Positions 4,910-6,879 of a DNA stretch of 6,879 nucleotides are shown piece after piece. Below the pieces are notes generated by a model, which saw only the letters and a program-made list of their open reading frames with translations, did not search any database and had not been told where the DNA came from. The translations under genes and the position numbers were made by a program. Each line of letters starts with the position of its first letter. Positions within the stretch are counted from its first letter, which is position 1. The stretch comes from Spirochaetaceae bacterium (GTDB taxonomy: Bacteria; Spirochaetota; Spirochaetia; Treponematales; Breznakiellaceae), in contig JAIRTD010000098.1 in NCBI GenBank assembly GCA_031255115.1, positions 1-6,879 on the forward strand. The letters are read 5' to 3'.

Positions 4910-6559
4910 ATGCCTGTCATCGCGGCAAGTGAACGGTTTAAGGAATTCAAACGGCTTCGTAATGAGCCGCTGCTTTTGGCGCTTATTCTTGTAATTATCG
5001 CCTTTACCTGTTACTTTGTAATCTGGCCGGTATGGCGTCTCATTACCATAGCCGAATTCTCAGAATACAGCATACTGCTCCGCACTCCCCGCTGGATACG
5101 GGCCCTGTGGAACAGCCTCTACATGATGGTGGTTTCAACAGTTTCCTGTACTTTTGTGGCCTTTGCATTTGCCTATACCATCACACGGCTCGATGTTCCG
5201 TTAAAAAAACTTTTTCGTTTTATCGCCCTCCTGCCGGTGGTCTCTCCGCCCTTTATTGTGGCTCTTTCGTATATTCTGCTTTTCGGCGTTCAGGGCCTGG
5301 TTACCAAAAAACTTCTGGGACTTCAAACCGACATATACGGGCGCTTCGGTCTGTGGATAGTGCAGACCGTTACATTCTTTCCCTATGCGTTTTCGGTGAT
5401 TTTCGGGGTAATCAACAAGATTTCGCCCAATCTGGAATATGCCGCCTACAATATGGGCGCGTCCCGGTGGAAGGTGTTCAAGGATGTGCTGTGGCCCCTG
5501 TGCCGTCCCGGCGTCGCGGGCGGCGCTCTGATGGCGGCCATTCAGGTTCTTACCGATTTTGGCAACCCCATCATGATAGGCGGCGATCTTGCCCTGCTTC
5601 CCACCGAGGCGTATATGCAGGTTGTAGGCTGGTATGATATGAAAACCGCCGCAATCCTTGCGGTGCTGCTTCTTGTCCCTTCCTTTGCCATTTTTATCAT
5701 ACAGCGTTTCTGGGTAGGAAAGAGGTCCTATGTTACCATTACCGGCAAGGAAGTTTCCCTCACGCCCTATCCTCCCCATCCCCTGGTTAAATGGGGCATG
5801 TTTGCCTTCTGCCTTTTTATTTCGCTCTTTGTGCTTCTTGTATATGGAACCCTCTTTTACGGTTCTTTCGCCAAGACCATAGGCTATGACTGGAGTTTTA
5901 CCTTGGCAAATTATTCGTATGTATGGGAAAAAATAAACCAGATTATCAACAGCATACGATTTTCCGCACTGTCGGCCCTTTGCGCCGCCTTTTTGGGCAT
6001 GATACTGGCCTATATCGTGCATAAAAAACAGGTAGGCATAAACCGCTTCCTGGATTTTCTCGCGGTAGTCCCTTCTGCTGTTCCGGGAATGTTTTTGGGA
6101 TTAAGCTATGTTATAGCATTTAACGCGCCGCCCCTCAAGCTGACCAATACAAGTTTTATCATGGTGCTGGCCCTTATGTTCTGGAATCTTCCGACCTGTT
6201 ATTCGGCAAGCGTTGCCGGCATACAGCAGATCAGTAATTCGGTAGAAGACGCCGCGCTAAATCTTGGGGCAAACAGCTTCCGGAGTTTTAAGGATGTCAT
6301 GCTTCCGCTTTTGCGGATACCCTTTATTTCGGGCTTTGTCCTGTCCTTTCTCCGCTCGGTTACCTGCCTGAGCGTAATTATTTTTCTTTATGCCCCCTCC
6401 ACGGCAGTAGGAACCGTGGCGGTCCTTGGCCTTGTGTCCTACGGTCAATGGGGAGCCGCGGCAGGCTTTACCGTTGTGCTTATTTCCATTGCCTTTGCGG
6501 TACTGTACGCGGCGGACGCAGTTCTTAAAAAACTGGGGGCCAGCCTCAATCTGTTGTAG
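4910..6559 (+). CDS. afuB: ABC transporter permease, fused two-domain AfuB/FbpB type
   Basis: This 549-residue inner-membrane protein forms the translocation channel of the importer. It is a tandem fusion of two homologous permease domains, each with about six transmembrane helices. The first helix spans about 20-45, and the second half begins with a hydrophobic helix near 293-315. Each half has an EAA loop that docks on the ATPase: E-Y-A-A-Y-N-M-G-A-S at about 175-184, with its W-P-L-C-R-P-G continuation, and E-D-A-A-L-N-L-G-A-N at about 446-455, with L-P-L-L-R-I-P. Fused permeases of this layout are typical of the ferric iron/AfuB/PotB-like branch of type I importers and need only one permease gene. 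A single strong Shine-Dalgarno sets the start. The binding-protein gene lies 234 bp upstream across three stem-loops, and the ATPase gene begins 9 bp after the stop. Both halves look intact. Substrate class follows the binding protein, so organophosphate is favoured over iron without direct evidence here. Confidence 0.9.
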   Translation: MPVIAASERFKEFKRLRNEPLLLALILVIIAFTCYFVIWPVWRLITIAEFSEYSILLRTPRWIRALWNSLYMMVVSTVSCTFVAFAFAYTITRLDVPLKKLFRFIALLPVVSPPFIVALSYILLFGVQGLVTKKLLGLQTDIYGRFGLWIVQTVTFFPYAFSVIFGVINKISPNLEYAAYNMGASRWKVFKDVLWPLCRPGVAGGALMAAIQVLTDFGNPIMIGGDLALLPTEAYMQVVGWYDMKTAAILAVLLLVPSFAIFIIQRFWVGKRSYVTITGKEVSLTPYPPHPLVKWGMFAFCLFISLFVLLVYGTLFYGSFAKTIGYDWSFTLANYSYVWEKINQIINSIRFSALSALCAAFLGMILAYIVHKKQVGINRFLDFLAVVPSAVPGMFLGLSYVIAFNAPPLKLTNTSFIMVLALMFWNLPTCYSASVAGIQQISNSVEDAALNLGANSFRSFKDVMLPLLRIPFISGFVLSFLRSVTCLSVIIFLYAPSTAVGTVAVLGLVSYGQWGAAAGFTVVLISIAFAVLYAADAVLKKLGASLNLL

Positions 6560-6568
6560 GAGCATGCT

Positions 6569-6879
6569 GTGAATGACCAATACATTGAATTTCGGAACAT
6601 AACCAAACGCTTTGACGCTGTTACTGCCCTGGATAATATATCCCTTTCTATACCCCAGGGCTGCTTTATGACCCTTTTGGGTCCTTCGGGCTGCGGCAAG
6701 ACTACCCTGATGCGGCAGTTGGCCGGTTTTTCCGAACCGGACTCAGGCGAAATCTATCTTAATGGCCGCCGGGTCAACGGACTTCCGCCCTACAAGCGGG
6801 GGACTCCCCTGGTGTTTCAGGAATACGCCCTGTTCCCCCACATGACGGTATACGAGAATATTTCCTATGGGTTACGGCT
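6569..6879 (+). CDS. afuC: ABC transporter ATP-binding protein, AfuC/FbpC/PotA family (3' partial)
   Basis: These are the first 103 codons of the cytoplasmic ATPase that should energise the preceding permease; the gene runs off the window. It begins at GTG with AGGAG (6558-6562) six nt upstream, the Shine-Dalgarno overlapping the permease stop codon, so the two genes are tightly coupled. An in-frame TAG four codons upstream excludes an earlier start. Visible motifs are Walker A GPSGCGKTT (38-46), L-A-G-F-x-x-P-x-x-G (51-60) and the Q-loop V-F-Q-E-Y-A-L-F-P-H-M-T-V (82-94) with Gln84. The latter is characteristic of the PotA/FbpC/MalK-like group that carries a C-terminal TOBE regulatory domain. 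The signature, Walker B and TOBE segments lie beyond the end. Gene order binding protein, fused permease, ATPase matches afuABC/fbpABC. Confidence 0.88.
   Translation, partial: MNDQYIEFRNITKRFDAVTALDNISLSIPQGCFMTLLGPSGCGKTTLMRQLAGFSEPDSGEIYLNGRRVNGLPPYKRGTPLVFQEYALFPHMTVYENISYGLR

Noticed and set aside
4656..4994. 112-codon plus-strand open frame spanning the gap between the binding-protein and permease genes
   Set aside because: It starts inside one gene, ends inside another in a different frame, runs through all three inverted repeats, lacks a Shine-Dalgarno and has no recognisable domain or membrane pattern.
1..6879. tRNA, rRNA, CRISPR array, insertion sequence, toxin-antitoxin or defence genes
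   Set aside because: No matching motifs, repeats or gene types were seen; the intergenic spaces are short and otherwise accounted for.

Overview
The window is a compact bacterial segment (gene-dense, moderate GC, AT-rich only in the two main intergenic gaps) devoted almost entirely to membrane transport. It holds six genes and part or all of four transport systems. No RNA gene, insertion sequence, CRISPR array, phage gene or obvious pseudogene is visible. The source is uncertain. A lipoprotein solute-binding protein implies a diderm or Gram-positive-type secretion system, and the overall style resembles an anaerobic gut or host-associated bacterium such as a treponeme-like spirochaete, but this is only an impression and nothing in the window proves it.

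Layout, left to right. (1) 1-1155, plus strand: the 3' end of an EcfT/CbiQ transmembrane protein, overlapping by 13 bp a CbiO/EcfA ATPase that begins at TTG. Together they form the energising module of an energy-coupling-factor importer for cobalt, nickel or a vitamin; the substrate-specific component is not in view. (2) 3492-1165, minus strand: a two-gene operon with a GPH-family sugar:cation symporter followed by a cation diffusion facilitator (CDF) metal exporter. The operon converges on the CbiO gene with only 9 bp between the stop codons. (3) 3493-3646: a divergent control region with promoter-like elements for both directions whose -35 boxes touch, an 11-bp-phased direct repeat and a small GC hairpin. 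(4) 3647-6879, plus strand: a complete binding lipoprotein, a complete fused two-domain permease, and the first 103 codons of the ATPase of an AfuABC/FbpABC-type ABC importer.

The best lead is the binding protein of the last system. By length, fold family and operon it would be called a ferric iron binding protein. Aligned without gaps to FbpA, however, its tandem iron-binding tyrosines are replaced by His232-Asp233, and the other iron ligands also seem to be gone. This resembles the AfuA subgroup that binds sugar phosphates, so the operon more likely imports a phosphorylated sugar or other organophosphate. That would fit its divergent sugar symporter neighbour.

A second lead is the 234-bp gap between the binding protein and the permease, which contains three consecutive near-perfect inverted repeats. 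These probably set the ratio of binding protein to membrane components. A third is the CDF protein, whose transmembrane metal site reads Asp-Asp/Asn-Asp rather than Asp-Asp/His-Asp, suggesting manganese or iron rather than zinc.
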